The translations under genes and the position numbers were made by a program. Below the pieces are notes generated by a model that saw only the letters and a list, made by a program, of their open reading frames with translations, searched no databases and had not been told where the DNA came from. From positions 1-18,631 of the forward strand of contig CANIDW010000001.1 in NCBI GenBank assembly GCA_947466165.1: DNA of 18,631 bases, given 5' to 3'. The DNA is from Comamonadaceae bacterium (GTDB lineage: Bacteria; Pseudomonadota; Gammaproteobacteria; Burkholderiales; Burkholderiaceae_C). Shown one piece after another: positions 8,159-16,107 of this stretch; the stretch's first letter is position 1; each line of letters opens with the position of its first letter.

Positions 8159-8398
8159 TCAGGCGTGGGCGGCGGTGTTGCGCTCGCCGATCCAGGCCAT
8201 TGCATGCGCGGTGGCGTAATGCAATGCAGCAGGTGCATTGTCGAACAAGGTGGAAAAGCGTGACACGCGGTCGTGCGTGGCGCTGCCTTTGCCGGAACGG
8301 ATGGACACCGAGGCGGCAAAACCGCCGTCGTCGAGCTGGGTTGCCACTGGCGAGACCCGGTACTTGCCCACCTCGATGGGATGGAGATGATGATTCAT
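8159..8398 (-). CDS. Conserved small protein of unknown function
   Basis: A 79-residue protein beginning MNHHLHPIEVGKYRVSP and containing DDGGFAASVSIRSGKGSATHDRV. The pattern suggests a small mixed alpha/beta fold with a two-strand sheet (KYRVSPVATQ, FAASVSIRSG) and a C-terminal helix (ALHYATAHAMAWIGE). I recognise the sequence type as a conserved Burkholderiales small protein often annotated hypothetical, but know no function. The frame stays open for 81 more codons upstream, yet those residues are Pro/Ser/Cys-rich and unlike a conserved protein, so the internal ATG at 8398 is preferred. It lies just upstream of infA on the same strand and may share its transcript. Confidence 0.72.
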   Translation of the reverse strand: MNHHLHPIEVGKYRVSPVATQLDDGGFAASVSIRSGKGSATHDRVSRFSTLFDNAPAALHYATAHAMAWIGERNTAAHA

Positions 8399-8481
8399 AA
8401 ACAGTGCGGTGCCCCAGCTTGGGCCGGGCACATATAAAAGGGAAAACAAACGACTTGCAAGCAAGCCAAGGGTTCCGGTTT

Positions 8482-8507
8482 CCGGATGGGGCCGGATAAG
8501 GCCGGAT
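8482..8507. repeat. Three CCGGAT motifs at 10-bp intervals
   Basis: CCGGAT occurs at 8482, 8492 and 8502, exactly one DNA helical turn apart, with CCGGTT just before at 8475. The arrangement presents the same motif on one helix face and could be a cooperative protein-binding site. It lies 84 nt upstream of the 79-residue gene start. Confidence 0.45.
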
Positions 8508-8700
8508 TTAGGCACCGCTTGGGAAGTCTTAGCTAGGAAAATAGAACAGTGCTGGCAAGGTTCAGGGCTGTGTGGGCGCTGAAAACACTGTGAAGTCCGG
8601 GCTCTGAGAAGCGCCGCGCTCTTGGGGTCAGACCACTTCAAGATTTGAATTTGGAAAGGCTTGTCACAAAAAGCTGTGCGATACCGAAGCTGTCATTGTA

Positions 8701-8724
8701 CCGGATATGGCCGGCTGGGACCGG
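8701..8724. repeat. Second 10-bp-phased CCGG group at the regulator stop
   Basis: CCGG at 8701, 8711 and 8721, again exactly 10 bp apart and abutting the response-regulator stop codon. The first unit is CCGGAT as in the other group. Function unknown. Confidence 0.4.
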
Positions 8725-9684
8725 TTAATTCTGAAACTGCGGGTGCAACTGCTTGATACGGCTCATGGCCATGCCCGCGGCGGCGGTGCGGGTTTCCACG
8801 CCCAGCTTGGCAAAAACGCGCTCCAGGTGCTTTTTAACCGTCATCGGGCTGGTGCCCAGAATGTCGCCGATGTCGCGGTTGATCTTGCCCTTGACCACCC
8901 AGTACAAGACTTCGGCCTCGCGCGCGGTGAGCTTGAAACTCAGGCTCATGGCCTGGATGACGGTTTCGTCGGACTCCTCGCGCATGATGATCAGCCAGTC
9001 GTCGTCACCGGTTTGCTGGTGCAAACGGAAAGTCAGCCGCTTGGCGCCCTGCTCAATGGCCAGGCGCGGCGGCTCAAGTTGCTGCTCGGCCATGGCCAGG
9101 TGGCGGCGCAGCCAGGTCAGCACGGCTTCGGGGGTTTGCGGGGCGGCCGTGCCGTAGTAGCGCTGCAAAAGCTCGCGGGCCAGTGAGGTTTGCCACATCA
9201 AGCGGCCGTCACTCACCCGTACGGTGATGGTGGCGTAGCCAAAAGCGTCCAGCGCGTTGCGGGCCTGGCGCTTTTCTCGCGCGCCTTGCAAATGCACAGC
9301 AATGCGCGCCAGCACTTCCTTGGGCTTGATCGGCTTGGTGACATAGTCCACGCCGCCGACTTCGAGAGCGGCCACCAGGTATTCGGTTTCGGTGAGCCCT
9401 GTCATGAAAACGATGGGTATGTGCGCTGTCGCAGGCGAAGCTTTGAGGCGGCGCGCCACCTCAAAGCCATCCATACCGGGCATCATGGCGTCCAGCAGGA
9501 TGATGTCGGGCAAGGCCTGCGCGGCGCGCTGCAAGGCGGCCTCGCCCCCGGTGGCCACCAGCACGGTGTAGCCGGACTCGTCCAGCGCGTCATGCAACAC
9601 AGCCAGGTTGTCGGGCACGTCGTCAACGATCAGCACCACGTCGCTGTTGGCCCTGTCCAGGGTTTGTTCCAGCGGGCGGCTCAC
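8725..9684 (-). CDS. Response regulator, REC - central domain - LuxR-type HTH
   Basis: DNA-binding response regulator of 319 residues. An N-terminal REC domain (about 16-130) has acidic residues D21/D22, phospho-acceptor D65 in IILLDAMMPGMDG, T95 and K117. Residues about 140-245 form a central region that looks PAS-like (ITVRVSDGRLMW... and a strand-rich end WLIIMREES). A LuxR/FixJ-type helix-turn-helix (about 250-312, LTAREAEVL...TVKKHLERVFAKLGV) follows. Most REC-LuxR regulators are about 210 residues, so the central insert is unusual. Translation starts at GTG in a GTGA overlap with the upstream kinase stop, with GGAG 7 nt before it, so the pair should be made together. Its targets are not visible; the urease and urt promoters are natural candidates by position only. 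Confidence 0.92.
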   Translation of the reverse strand: MSRPLEQTLDRANSDVVLIVDDVPDNLAVLHDALDESGYTVLVATGGEAALQRAAQALPDIILLDAMMPGMDGFEVARRLKASPATAHIPIVFMTGLTETEYLVAALEVGGVDYVTKPIKPKEVLARIAVHLQGAREKRQARNALDAFGYATITVRVSDGRLMWQTSLARELLQRYYGTAAPQTPEAVLTWLRRHLAMAEQQLEPPRLAIEQGAKRLTFRLHQQTGDDDWLIIMREESDETVIQAMSLSFKLTAREAEVLYWVVKGKINRDIGDILGTSPMTVKKHLERVFAKLGVETRTAAAGMAMSRIKQLHPQFQN

Positions 9685-12600
9685 TCGGCGGCTCCGGCGG
9701 GTGTGTCGAGTTGCCGGCCCATGGCCTCAAACTGAAACTGCTTGGCCAGCGTGCGCATGCCGGCCACAAAGCCGGCGCATTCGGGCTGGACTTTTTCTAT
9801 CGTGTCGAGCTGGTTCAAAATGCCGCGCACAAAGCCCAACGAGACCATGTCGCGCAAGGCCTGCAGTTCGACGGCCGCCGGCCACACCAGCGCACCGGCC
9901 GGTGCTACTGGCGCCACCGGCGCAGCGGCGGGCTGGGCCAGCCAGCGCAATTGCAAATGCCGCTCCAGCCAGTCGAGCAACTCGCTGTGGCGCACGGGCT
10001 TGAGGATGAAGTCTTCGGCGCGGATACCGACGTCGTTGTCCAGGCCCTTGTCAAAAGCATTGGCCGACACGATGGCAATGTGGGGCCGCGACTGGCCACC
10101 CAGCGCACGCAGCCGGCGTATGGTTTCCCAGCCGTCAATGCCTGGCATGGCCAGGTCCATCAGGATGGCATCGGGCTGCAGGCCGGCGGCCATCAAGTCC
10201 AGGCAGTCGTGGCCGCTGGCGGCGGTGCGGATTTCAAAGCCCAGCGGTTGCAGCAGGTTCACCAGCAGCTCGCGGTCGGCTTCTTCGTTGTCCACCACCA
10301 GAATGCGCCTGCGCTCGCCGGCATAGCCGTGGCGCGGCCGGCTGATAGCCGGCTCCGGCGCAGCCTGGCCCGGGGCCAGCCGCACTTCCGGCAAAAACAA
10401 GCGCACACGAAATACAGAGCCGACGCCGGGGGTGCTGCTCATGGTGAGTTCGCCGCCCATCAGGTCGGTCAGCATCTTGGCAATCGTCAGCCCCAGGCCT
10501 GCGCCGGGCGCGGCCACGCCCGGGGTGTTGGCGCGGGTGAAGGGCTCAAAAATGCGCTCGCGCTCGTCGTCGGACAGGCCTGGCCCGGTGTCTTCAACAT
10601 CGATCAGCGCCATCTCCCGGGCGTAGCGCACACGCAGCGTGACATGGCCTTGCGCTGTGAACTTGATGGCATTGCCCAGCAGGTTGATGAGAATCTGCCG
10701 CACGCGTTTTTCGTCGGCGCGCACCACCACCGGCAGGCTGCCTTCGGTCTCAAAATGAAACTGCAAACCCTTAGCCAAAGCTTCGAGCTCAAACAGGTTG
10801 GCCATTTCGCGCACACCGTCGGCAAAGTGCATGGGTTTGACGTTGAGCGTGAGCTTGCCGCTTTCAATGCGGGCGACGTCCAAAGTGCCCTCAATCAAGG
10901 AGAGCAAATGCTCGCCGCCGCGTTTGATGACGCTCACCGCCTGGCGGCGGTGCGGCGGAATTGAGGGGTCTTCACCCATGAGCTGCGCGTAGCCCAATAT
11001 GCTGTTGAGCGGTGTGCGCAACTCATGGCTGATGGCGCTGATGTAGCGACTCTTGGCCTGATTGGCCTGGTCGGCCAGTTGCTTGGCTTGCTGCAGGGCC
11101 TCGTCGGTTTGCCGGTGCGATTCAATTTCTTGCATGAGCAAATGGGTTTGGCGGTTGGACTCTTCCTGCGCCACCTGGCGGCTTTTGTGGGCCAGCACCA
11201 TCCACCAGGCCACCACGCCGGCGATCACCAGCAGCGCAAAGTAGGCTTTGACAAAGCCCGAGCGCAATGCGGCCGCAGACACGCCCACCGACTCGGCCAG
11301 GGGCCGCAGTTCCTGCACATACAAAAAACCGAAAACGCCTGCGAGCACCGGCACGATGACCAGCATCATCAGTAAAAAATGAGCCAGGCCGGTGTCCAAG
11401 TACTGCCAGATGCTGCGCGGCAAAACCCAGCGCAGAGCGCCCGACCATTGGGCGGACAAGCTCGCTTGCGGTTTGCACATGTCGCCGCAGCGCGCGTCCA
11501 GGGTGCAGCACAGCGAGCAGATCGCGCCCTGGTAAGCGGGGCAATGCGCCATGTCGGGTTTTTCGTAGCTGCGCTCACAAATCACGCAGCGGCTTAGGCT
11601 GTGCGCATTCAACGCATCCTCGCCTGCCTGGGCCGTTGCAGGCCCGGGGTCGCTGCTGCGGGCCATGTAGTAACGCCCGCAGGTGGCCCAGGCGATCAAG
11701 GGTGAAGTGACCAGCGCCGTGAGCATGGCAATCACCGCAGAAAAAGCCTGCGCCATGGGGCCGAACACACCCAGGTGCGCAGAGACCCCCAGCACCGAGG
11801 CCAGGCCCATGGCGCCAACGCCTACCGGGTTGATGTCATAAAGATGGGCGCGTTTGAATTCAATGCCCTTGGGAGACAAGCCCAGAGGCTTGTTGATCAC
11901 CAGATCGGCCACCACCGCCATCATCCAGGCAATGGCGATATTGGAGTACAGCCCGAGCACTTCGCCGAGCGCCTTGAACACATTCATCTCCATCAGCATG
12001 AAGGCGATCAGGGTGTTGAACACCACCCACACCACGCGCCCGGGGTGGCTGTGCGTGAGGCGCGAGAAAAAGTTAGACCAGGCCAGCGAACCGGCGTAGG
12101 CGTTGGTGACGTTGATCTTGAGCTGGGAGACCACCACAAACAGCGCGGTCGCCGCCACCGCCATGCCGTAGCTGGGAAACACGTACTCGTAAGCGGCCAG
12201 GTACATCTGGTTGGGGTCGACGGCGCGCTCCGGCGGCACCATGTTGTGGATGGCCAAGTAAGCCAGCAACACACCGCACAGCATTTTGACGACGCCCAGC
12301 AAAACCCAACCCGGTCCGCCCGCCAGCACGCCGCCCCACCATCGCCAGCGCGTGGCCGGGGTATGCACGGGCATGAAGCGCAGGTAATCCGCCTGCTCGC
12401 CCATTTGCGTGATGAGGGCAATGCCTACCGTTAAACCAGCACCAAATAGGTGCAAATTAAAGCCGCCTCCTGGATTTAACTCACCTGCATAGTGCACAAC
12501 TCCGGCGAACGCACCAGGATCGCGCATCAGCACATAGACAAAAGGCAGCACCAGCATCAGCAACCAGACTGGCTGCGTCCACATTTGGAAGCGGCTGATG

Positions 12601-13163
12601 GTGGAGACGCCGTGCGTGACCAAAGGAATCACCACCACGGCGCAGATCAGGTAGCCCCAGACCGGCGGAATGCCCAGCGCCAACTCGAGCGCATAGGCCA
12701 TGACGGCGGCTTCCAGCGCAAAAAAAATGAAAGTGAAGGAGGCGTAGATCAGCGAGGTGAGCGTTGAGCCGATGTAGCCGAAACCCGCGCCCCGGGTGAG
12801 CAAGTCCATGTCCACGCCGTAGCGCGCGGCGTAAATGCTGATGGGCAGGCCCGCCAAAAAGATGATCAGGCCGGTGGCCACGATGGCCCAGAAAGCGTTG
12901 GCAAAGCCGTATTGCACCAGCAAAGTGGCTCCCACGGCTTCGAGAATCAAAAACGAGGCGGCGCCAAAAGCCGTGTTGGCCACCCGCCACTCGGACCACT
13001 TGCGAAAGCGCTGCGGGGTGTAGCGCAGTGCGTAATCTTCCATGGTCTCGCTGGCAACCCAGCTGTTGTAGTCGCGCCGGATCTTGATGATGCGCTGCAC
13101 TGCCGGCGGCGAACGCGATGGCGAGCCGGAATCAGGCGGCGAAGTGGTAATGGCGTCGTTCAT
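9681..13163 (-). CDS. NCS1-type permease fused to hybrid histidine kinase
   Basis: A 1160-residue transporter-sensor. Residues about 37-497 form an NCS1 (purine/cytosine/uracil/allantoin-type) permease with about 12 hydrophobic segments and the motif [14 protein letters not shown] cytosolic eight-cysteine stretch follows (C526, 529, 541, 549, 552, 553, 559, 563). Two further membrane segments (about 592-616 and 636-658) and a coiled-coil linker lead to a HisKA domain with H713 in SHELRTPLN. The HATPase has an N box (N827, N831), G1 DTGPG (858) and G2 GAGLGL (887). A REC domain (about 952-1072; D958, D1003, K1055) and a helical tail complete it. All catalytic residues are present. The ATG at 13163 is chosen because a longer frame would run into ureA; no Shine-Dalgarno is visible. 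It is divergent from ureA and overlaps the response-regulator gene. The architecture recalls CbrA (SLC5-kinase); the ligand is unknown. Confidence 0.92.
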   Translation of the reverse strand: MNDAITTSPPDSGSPSRSPPAVQRIIKIRRDYNSWVASETMEDYALRYTPQRFRKWSEWRVANTAFGAASFLILEAVGATLLVQYGFANAFWAIVATGLIIFLAGLPISIYAARYGVDMDLLTRGAGFGYIGSTLTSLIYASFTFIFFALEAAVMAYALELALGIPPVWGYLICAVVVIPLVTHGVSTISRFQMWTQPVWLLMLVLPFVYVLMRDPGAFAGVVHYAGELNPGGGFNLHLFGAGLTVGIALITQMGEQADYLRFMPVHTPATRWRWWGGVLAGGPGWVLLGVVKMLCGVLLAYLAIHNMVPPERAVDPNQMYLAAYEYVFPSYGMAVAATALFVVVSQLKINVTNAYAGSLAWSNFFSRLTHSHPGRVVWVVFNTLIAFMLMEMNVFKALGEVLGLYSNIAIAWMMAVVADLVINKPLGLSPKGIEFKRAHLYDINPVGVGAMGLASVLGVSAHLGVFGPMAQAFSAVIAMLTALVTSPLIAWATCGRYYMARSSDPGPATAQAGEDALNAHSLSRCVICERSYEKPDMAHCPAYQGAICSLCCTLDARCGDMCKPQASLSAQWSGALRWVLPRSIWQYLDTGLAHFLLMMLVIVPVLAGVFGFLYVQELRPLAESVGVSAAALRSGFVKAYFALLVIAGVVAWWMVLAHKSRQVAQEESNRQTHLLMQEIESHRQTDEALQQAKQLADQANQAKSRYISAISHELRTPLNSILGYAQLMGEDPSIPPHRRQAVSVIKRGGEHLLSLIEGTLDVARIESGKLTLNVKPMHFADGVREMANLFELEALAKGLQFHFETEGSLPVVVRADEKRVRQILINLLGNAIKFTAQGHVTLRVRYAREMALIDVEDTGPGLSDDERERIFEPFTRANTPGVAAPGAGLGLTIAKMLTDLMGGELTMSSTPGVGSVFRVRLFLPEVRLAPGQAAPEPAISRPRHGYAGERRRILVVDNEEADRELLVNLLQPLGFEIRTAASGHDCLDLMAAGLQPDAILMDLAMPGIDGWETIRRLRALGGQSRPHIAIVSANAFDKGLDNDVGIRAEDFILKPVRHSELLDWLERHLQLRWLAQPAAAPVAPVAPAGALVWPAAVELQALRDMVSLGFVRGILNQLDTIEKVQPECAGFVAGMRTLAKQFQFEAMGRQLDTPAGAAE

Positions 13164-13175
13164 GGGCAGGCAGTT

Positions 13176-13192
13176 AGCACTTCTGTGGTGCA
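13176..13192 (+). promoter_or_regulatory. NtrC-like binding site upstream of ureA
   Basis: AGCACT-TCTGT-GGTGCA fits the NtrC consensus TGCACY-N5-GGTGCA: the right half is perfect, the left differs at its first base. GCAC-N7-GTGC spacing is exact. It is centred about 70 bp before the predicted ureA transcription start. It overlaps the -12 part of the candidate divergent promoter, so binding could activate one side and block the other. Confidence 0.55.
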
Positions 13193-13204
13193 GTTTCTGT
13201 GCCA
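13189..13204 (-). promoter_or_regulatory. Candidate sigma-54 promoter for the sensor-kinase gene
   Basis: On the minus strand this reads TGGCAC-AGAAA-CTGCA, one mismatch (C for T) from TGGCAC-N5-TTGCA, with the required 10-bp GG-to-GC spacing. It would start transcription about 15 nt before the kinase ATG at 13163. Confidence 0.5.
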
Positions 13205-13234
13205 CGGCCGGCGCAGCCGGCCCGGCCGTGGCAC
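13199..13234. repeat. 13-bp-arm palindrome between kinase gene and ureA
   Basis: GTGCCACGGCCGG (13199-13211) and its exact complement CCGGCCGTGGCAC (13222-13234) flank a 10-nt centre. The outer six bases of each arm are the -24 TGGCAC elements of the two divergent sigma-54 type promoters, so the palindrome couples them. No U-tract follows on either side, so it is not a terminator. Confidence 0.85.
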
Positions 13235-13244
13235 TGTTCTTGCC
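13229..13244 (+). promoter_or_regulatory. Sigma-54 (-24/-12) promoter for ureA
   Basis: TGGCAC (13229-13234), 5 nt, TTGC (13240-13243) is a perfect match to the RpoN consensus with correct GG-to-GC spacing. Transcription would start near 13254, giving a 5' leader of about 36 nt to the ureA ATG. RpoN dependence implies an enhancer-binding activator, plausibly NtrC. Confidence 0.78.
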
Positions 13245-13290
13245 TTTTAAAACTTCAAGCCAACCCCAATGGCCCACCCGGAAGAAGCCC

Positions 13291-13593
13291 ATGGAACTGA
13301 CCCCCCGAGAAAAAGACAAGCTGCTGATCTTCACCGCCGGCCTGCTGGCCGAACGCCGCCGCGCACGCGGCCTCAAACTCAATTACCCCGAAGCTGTGGC
13401 GCTGATCAGTGCCGCCGTCATGGAAGGAGCGCGCGACGGCAAGACCGTGGCCGAATTGATGAGTGATGGTCGCAACATCCTCACCCGAGCCGACGTGATG
13501 GAGGGCATTGCAGAGATGATTCCTGACATCCAGATTGAAGCAACGTTTCCCGATGGCACCAAACTTGTGACGGTGCATCAGCCGATCACTTAG
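13291..13593 (+). CDS. ureA: Urease subunit gamma UreA
   Basis: Small structural subunit of the cytoplasmic nickel urease that hydrolyses urea to ammonia and carbamate. It is exactly 100 residues, the family norm, with the hallmark start [14 protein letters not shown], the segment [13 protein letters not shown] and the end [11 protein letters not shown]. The frame is open upstream, but the ATG at 13291 gives the canonical N-terminus and has GGAAG a few bases before it. It is the first urease gene in the window and lies downstream of the sigma-54 type promoter. In many relatives ureD precedes ureA; here the divergent sensor-kinase gene does. A 239-bp repeat-filled gap separates it from the next gene. 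Confidence 0.97.
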   Translation: MELTPREKDKLLIFTAGLLAERRRARGLKLNYPEAVALISAAVMEGARDGKTVAELMSDGRNILTRADVMEGIAEMIPDIQIEATFPDGTKLVTVHQPIT

Positions 13594-13595
13594 GC

Positions 13596-13679
13596 TCACC
13601 CTGTTGTGGCTCGCTGCGCGTAGCCGCCTCCCCCTTCCAGGGGCGGCAGCTGCGGCCCGGCAAAGCCGGTTCCGCGCTG
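13596..13679. repeat. Intergenic repeat, copy 1
   Basis: An 84-bp unit beginning TCACCCTGTTG and ending TTCCGCGCTG, containing short palindromes CCCCT-TCC-AGGGG (13631-13643) and CCGGC-AAA-GCCGG (13657-13669). It begins immediately after the ureA stop. Such hairpin-rich units recur between genes in Comamonadaceae. Confidence 0.85.
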
Positions 13680-13690
13680 AAATTAGGAAG

Positions 13691-13773
13691 TCACCCTGTT
13701 GCAGCTCGCTTTGCGTAGCTGCCTCCCCCTCAAGGGGCAACAGCTGCAGCCCGGCAAAGCCGGTTCCGCGCTG
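13691..13773. repeat. Intergenic repeat, copy 2
   Basis: An 83-bp direct repeat of the preceding unit, with the same start, end and CCGGC-AAA-GCCGG palindrome (13751-13763), and CCCCT-CA-AGGGG at 13726-13737. The copies differ mainly by base changes that partly preserve pairing, such as GCCGCC versus GCTGCC. A T-rich stretch (about 13784-13821) follows before the next gene. Confidence 0.85.
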
Positions 13774-13832
13774 TTACTTGGAAATTTTGTCAGTCTGTTT
13801 TTTACTTTTGTTTTTCATTTTTGGAGCTCTTG

Positions 13833-14015
13833 ATGCCTCAACAAATTCTGAAACTGCTCTCCTTTGTGTTGGCTTGGCTTGCATGCGCACCGGCTCTGGC
13901 GCATGAGGGTCATGGTTTGGCTGGCTCGCACTGGCATGTGACGGATGCCTGGGGTTTTGCAGCGCTGGGTCTGGGTCTGGTGGCCCTTATCTGGTTCTCT
14001 AAAGGGGAAAAATGA
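13833..14015 (+). CDS. Small His-containing membrane protein between ureA and ureB
   Basis: A 60-residue protein with a signal-like N-terminus (hydrophobic [13 protein letters not shown], likely cleavage near residue 22). A short segment [12 protein letters not shown] with four histidines, a membrane segment (about 39-54, [14 protein letters not shown]) and a basic end SKGEK follow. GGAG lies 6 nt before the ATG, and the stop overlaps the ureB start (ATGA), so translation is coupled. Its position matches that of ureJ/HupE-type nickel permeases in some Burkholderiales operons, and AHEGHG resembles the start of mature HupE. At 60 residues it cannot be a full permease. It may be a metal-binding membrane peptide or a remnant; the function is unknown. 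Confidence 0.75.
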   Translation: MPQQILKLLSFVLAWLACAPALAHEGHGLAGSHWHVTDAWGFAALGLGLVALIWFSKGEK

Positions 14016-14326
14016 TGGCCATGGTCCCTGGCGAATATTTCATTGACGAGGGCGAACACGCGCTCAACCCGGGCCGCCGCACGATCACGCTGGTGGTGCA
14101 AAACACGGCCGACCGGCCCATCCAGGTGGGCTCGCACTATCACTTTGCAGAAACCAACGCAGCGCTGGGCTTTGACCGCGCGGCCGCGCGCGGCATGCGG
14201 CTGAACATCGCGTCGGGCATGGCGGTGCGTTTTGAACCCGGTCAGCAACGCACGGTGGAGCTGGTCGACTATGCCGGCGAGCGCAAGGTTTTCGGTTTTC
14301 GCGGACTCACGCAGGGAGCACTTTGA
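14012..14326 (+). CDS. ureB: Urease subunit beta UreB
   Basis: Structural beta subunit of urease, 104 residues, near the family norm of about 101-106. The family start [10 protein letters not shown], the segment [15 protein letters not shown] and the end [10 protein letters not shown] are present. Its ATG at 14012 overlaps the stop of the small membrane-protein gene, and a second ATG follows directly at 14015; GGGGA lies just upstream. The stop at 14324-14326 shares a base with the ureC start, so these genes are translated as a unit. Confidence 0.97.
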   Translation: MMAMVPGEYFIDEGEHALNPGRRTITLVVQNTADRPIQVGSHYHFAETNAALGFDRAAARGMRLNIASGMAVRFEPGQQRTVELVDYAGERKVFGFRGLTQGAL

Positions 14327-16044
14327 TGGCCGGCATTGGACGACGCGCTTACGCAGAAATGTTCGGGCCCACGGTCGGCGACCGGCTGCGCCTGGCAGAC
14401 ACCGAGCTGACGATTGAAGTGGAGGCCGACTACACGCTGCGAGCCGGTGGCTACGGCGAAGAGGTGAAGTTTGGCGGCGGCAAAACCATTCGTGACGGCA
14501 TGGCGCAGTCACAGGCCACACGGGCGCAGGGCGCGGTAGACACCGTCATGACCAACGCGCTGATCATGGACCACTGGGGCATTGTCAAGGCCGACATCGG
14601 CTTGAAGGGCGGCCGCATCGCCGCCATCGGCAAGGCGGGCAACCCGGACGTGCAACCGGGCGTGGACATCATCATCGGCCCGGGCACCGAGATCATCAGC
14701 TGCGAAGGCATGATCGTTACCGCAGGCGGCATTGATTCGCACATTCACTTCATTTGCCCCCAGCAGATCGAGGAAGCGCTGAGCTCGGGCGTGACCACCA
14801 TGCTGGGCGGCGGCACCGGCCCGGCGACAGGCACCTTTGCCACCACCTGCACGCCGGGGCCCTGGAACATCGAGCGCATGCTGCAAGCGGCTGACGCCTT
14901 TCCCATGAACCTGGGCTTTCTGGGCAAGGGCAATGCCAGCTTGCCGGATGCGCTGCACGAGCAGATCAATGCCGGGGTGATCGGCCTTAAATTGCACGAA
15001 GACTGGGGCACCACGCCAGCTGCCATCAGCAACTGCCTGGACGTGGCGGATGCCACCGACACGCAGGTGGCCATTCACTCCGATACGCTCAATGAATCAG
15101 GCTTTGTGGAGAACACCATCGAGGCCACCAAGGGCCGCAGCCTGTGCGCCTTTCACACCGAAGGCGCGGGCGGCGGCCATGCGCCGGACATCATGCGCGT
15201 GGTGGGCGAAGCGAATTTTTTGCCATCGTCCACCAACCCGACCATGCCCTATACCGTCAACACGCTGGACGAGCATGTGGATATGCTGATGGTCTGCCAC
15301 CACCTGGACCCGTCGATTGCCGAAGACCTGGCTTTTGCTGAAAGCCGCATCCGCAAAGAAACGATTGCAGCTGAAGACATCTTGCATGACCTGGGCGCCA
15401 TCAGCATGATGAGCAGTGACAGCCAGGCCATGGGCCGCGTGGGTGAAGTCATCATCCGCACCTGGCAAAACGCCCACAAGATGAAACAGCAGCGCGGCTC
15501 CTTGCCAGAAGACAGCGCCCGCAACGACAACTTCCGCGCCAAGCGCTACATCAGCAAGTACACCATCAACCCGGCGATTGCCCACGGCATCTCGCACGAA
15601 GTAGGCTCCATCGAGGTCGGCAAGTGGGCTGATCTGGTGGTTTGGAAACCGGCTTTTTTCGGTATCAAACCGTCCCTTATTTTGAAGGGCGGCTTCATCG
15701 CCATGGCCGCCATGGGCGACCCGAACGCCTCTATACCGACGCCGCAGCCGGTGCATTACCGGCCCATGTTCGGTGGCTTTGGCGGCGCAGTCGCCCGCGG
15801 ATCGCTGACCTTTGTGTCGCAGGCAGCGCAAGCTGCGGGCGTGAAGGAACGCTTTGGCCTGGCCAAGAACCTCAGTGCCGTGAAAAACATACGCGGCGTA
15901 CGCAAGCAGCACATGGTTCACAACGCCTACCTGCCGCGCATGGAGATTGACCCGCAAACCTACCAGGTACGCGCCGACGGTCAGCTGCTGACCTGTGAGC
16001 CCGCCAGCAGCTTGCCGATGGCGCAGCGATACTTTTTGTTTTGA
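14326..16044 (+). CDS. ureC: Urease subunit alpha UreC (catalytic)
   Basis: Catalytic subunit carrying the di-nickel site, 572 residues, normal for UreC. Every active-site residue is visible at a constant +5 offset from Klebsiella numbering: Ni ligands H139 and H141 (SHIHF), carbamylated lysine K222 (GLKLHEDWG), H251, H277 and D365 (SSDSQAMG), and flap residues C324/H325 in MVCHHLDP. The enzyme should be active when matured by UreE/F/G (and UreD). The ATG at 14326 overlaps the ureB stop by one base (TGATG) and gives the expected start [20 protein letters not shown] lies upstream. It is followed by a minus-strand toxin-antitoxin pair rather than directly by ureE. Confidence 0.98.
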   Translation: MAGIGRRAYAEMFGPTVGDRLRLADTELTIEVEADYTLRAGGYGEEVKFGGGKTIRDGMAQSQATRAQGAVDTVMTNALIMDHWGIVKADIGLKGGRIAAIGKAGNPDVQPGVDIIIGPGTEIISCEGMIVTAGGIDSHIHFICPQQIEEALSSGVTTMLGGGTGPATGTFATTCTPGPWNIERMLQAADAFPMNLGFLGKGNASLPDALHEQINAGVIGLKLHEDWGTTPAAISNCLDVADATDTQVAIHSDTLNESGFVENTIEATKGRSLCAFHTEGAGGGHAPDIMRVVGEANFLPSSTNPTMPYTVNTLDEHVDMLMVCHHLDPSIAEDLAFAESRIRKETIAAEDILHDLGAISMMSSDSQAMGRVGEVIIRTWQNAHKMKQQRGSLPEDSARNDNFRAKRYISKYTINPAIAHGISHEVGSIEVGKWADLVVWKPAFFGIKPSLILKGGFIAMAAMGDPNASIPTPQPVHYRPMFGGFGGAVARGSLTFVSQAAQAAGVKERFGLAKNLSAVKNIRGVRKQHMVHNAYLPRMEIDPQTYQVRADGQLLTCEPASSLPMAQRYFLF

Positions 16045-16107
16045 AAAAATGCAGCTCTTCAAAGCTCGCGCCAGGCCAGAAGCAACGACCGCTTATCGTT
16101 CGGCTGC

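Larger units (their letters stand above)
8399..8724. other. Gene-poor gap with no convincing coding sequence
   Basis: 326 bp between the response-regulator stop and the 79-residue gene. It holds two groups of CCGG motifs at 10-bp spacing and, near 8430-8460 on the minus strand, a possible sigma-70-like pair TTGCAA...TATATG about 18 nt apart. I see no RNA gene or clear terminator. Confidence 0.5.

Noticed and set aside
8399..8641. N-terminal extension of the 79-residue protein
   Set aside because: Residues are low-complexity Pro/Ser/Cys-rich, with no ribosome site; the internal ATG begins the conserved-looking part.
9711..10964. Long plus-strand open frame (about 417 codons) opposite the kinase
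   Set aside because: It mirrors the minus-strand kinase codons, is rich in His, Gln and Ala as expected for antisense of GC-rich coding DNA, and shows no domain.
13164..13290. The palindrome as an intrinsic terminator
   Set aside because: No T run follows on either strand and both neighbouring genes point away from it.
13164..13382. N-terminal extension of the NCS1-kinase by 73 codons
   Set aside because: It would run through the promoter palindrome and into ureA on the opposite strand, and is Arg/Ser-rich without family similarity.
15097..16062. Minus-strand open frame opposite ureC
   Set aside because: Overlaps the full catalytic part of UreC and has no family features.
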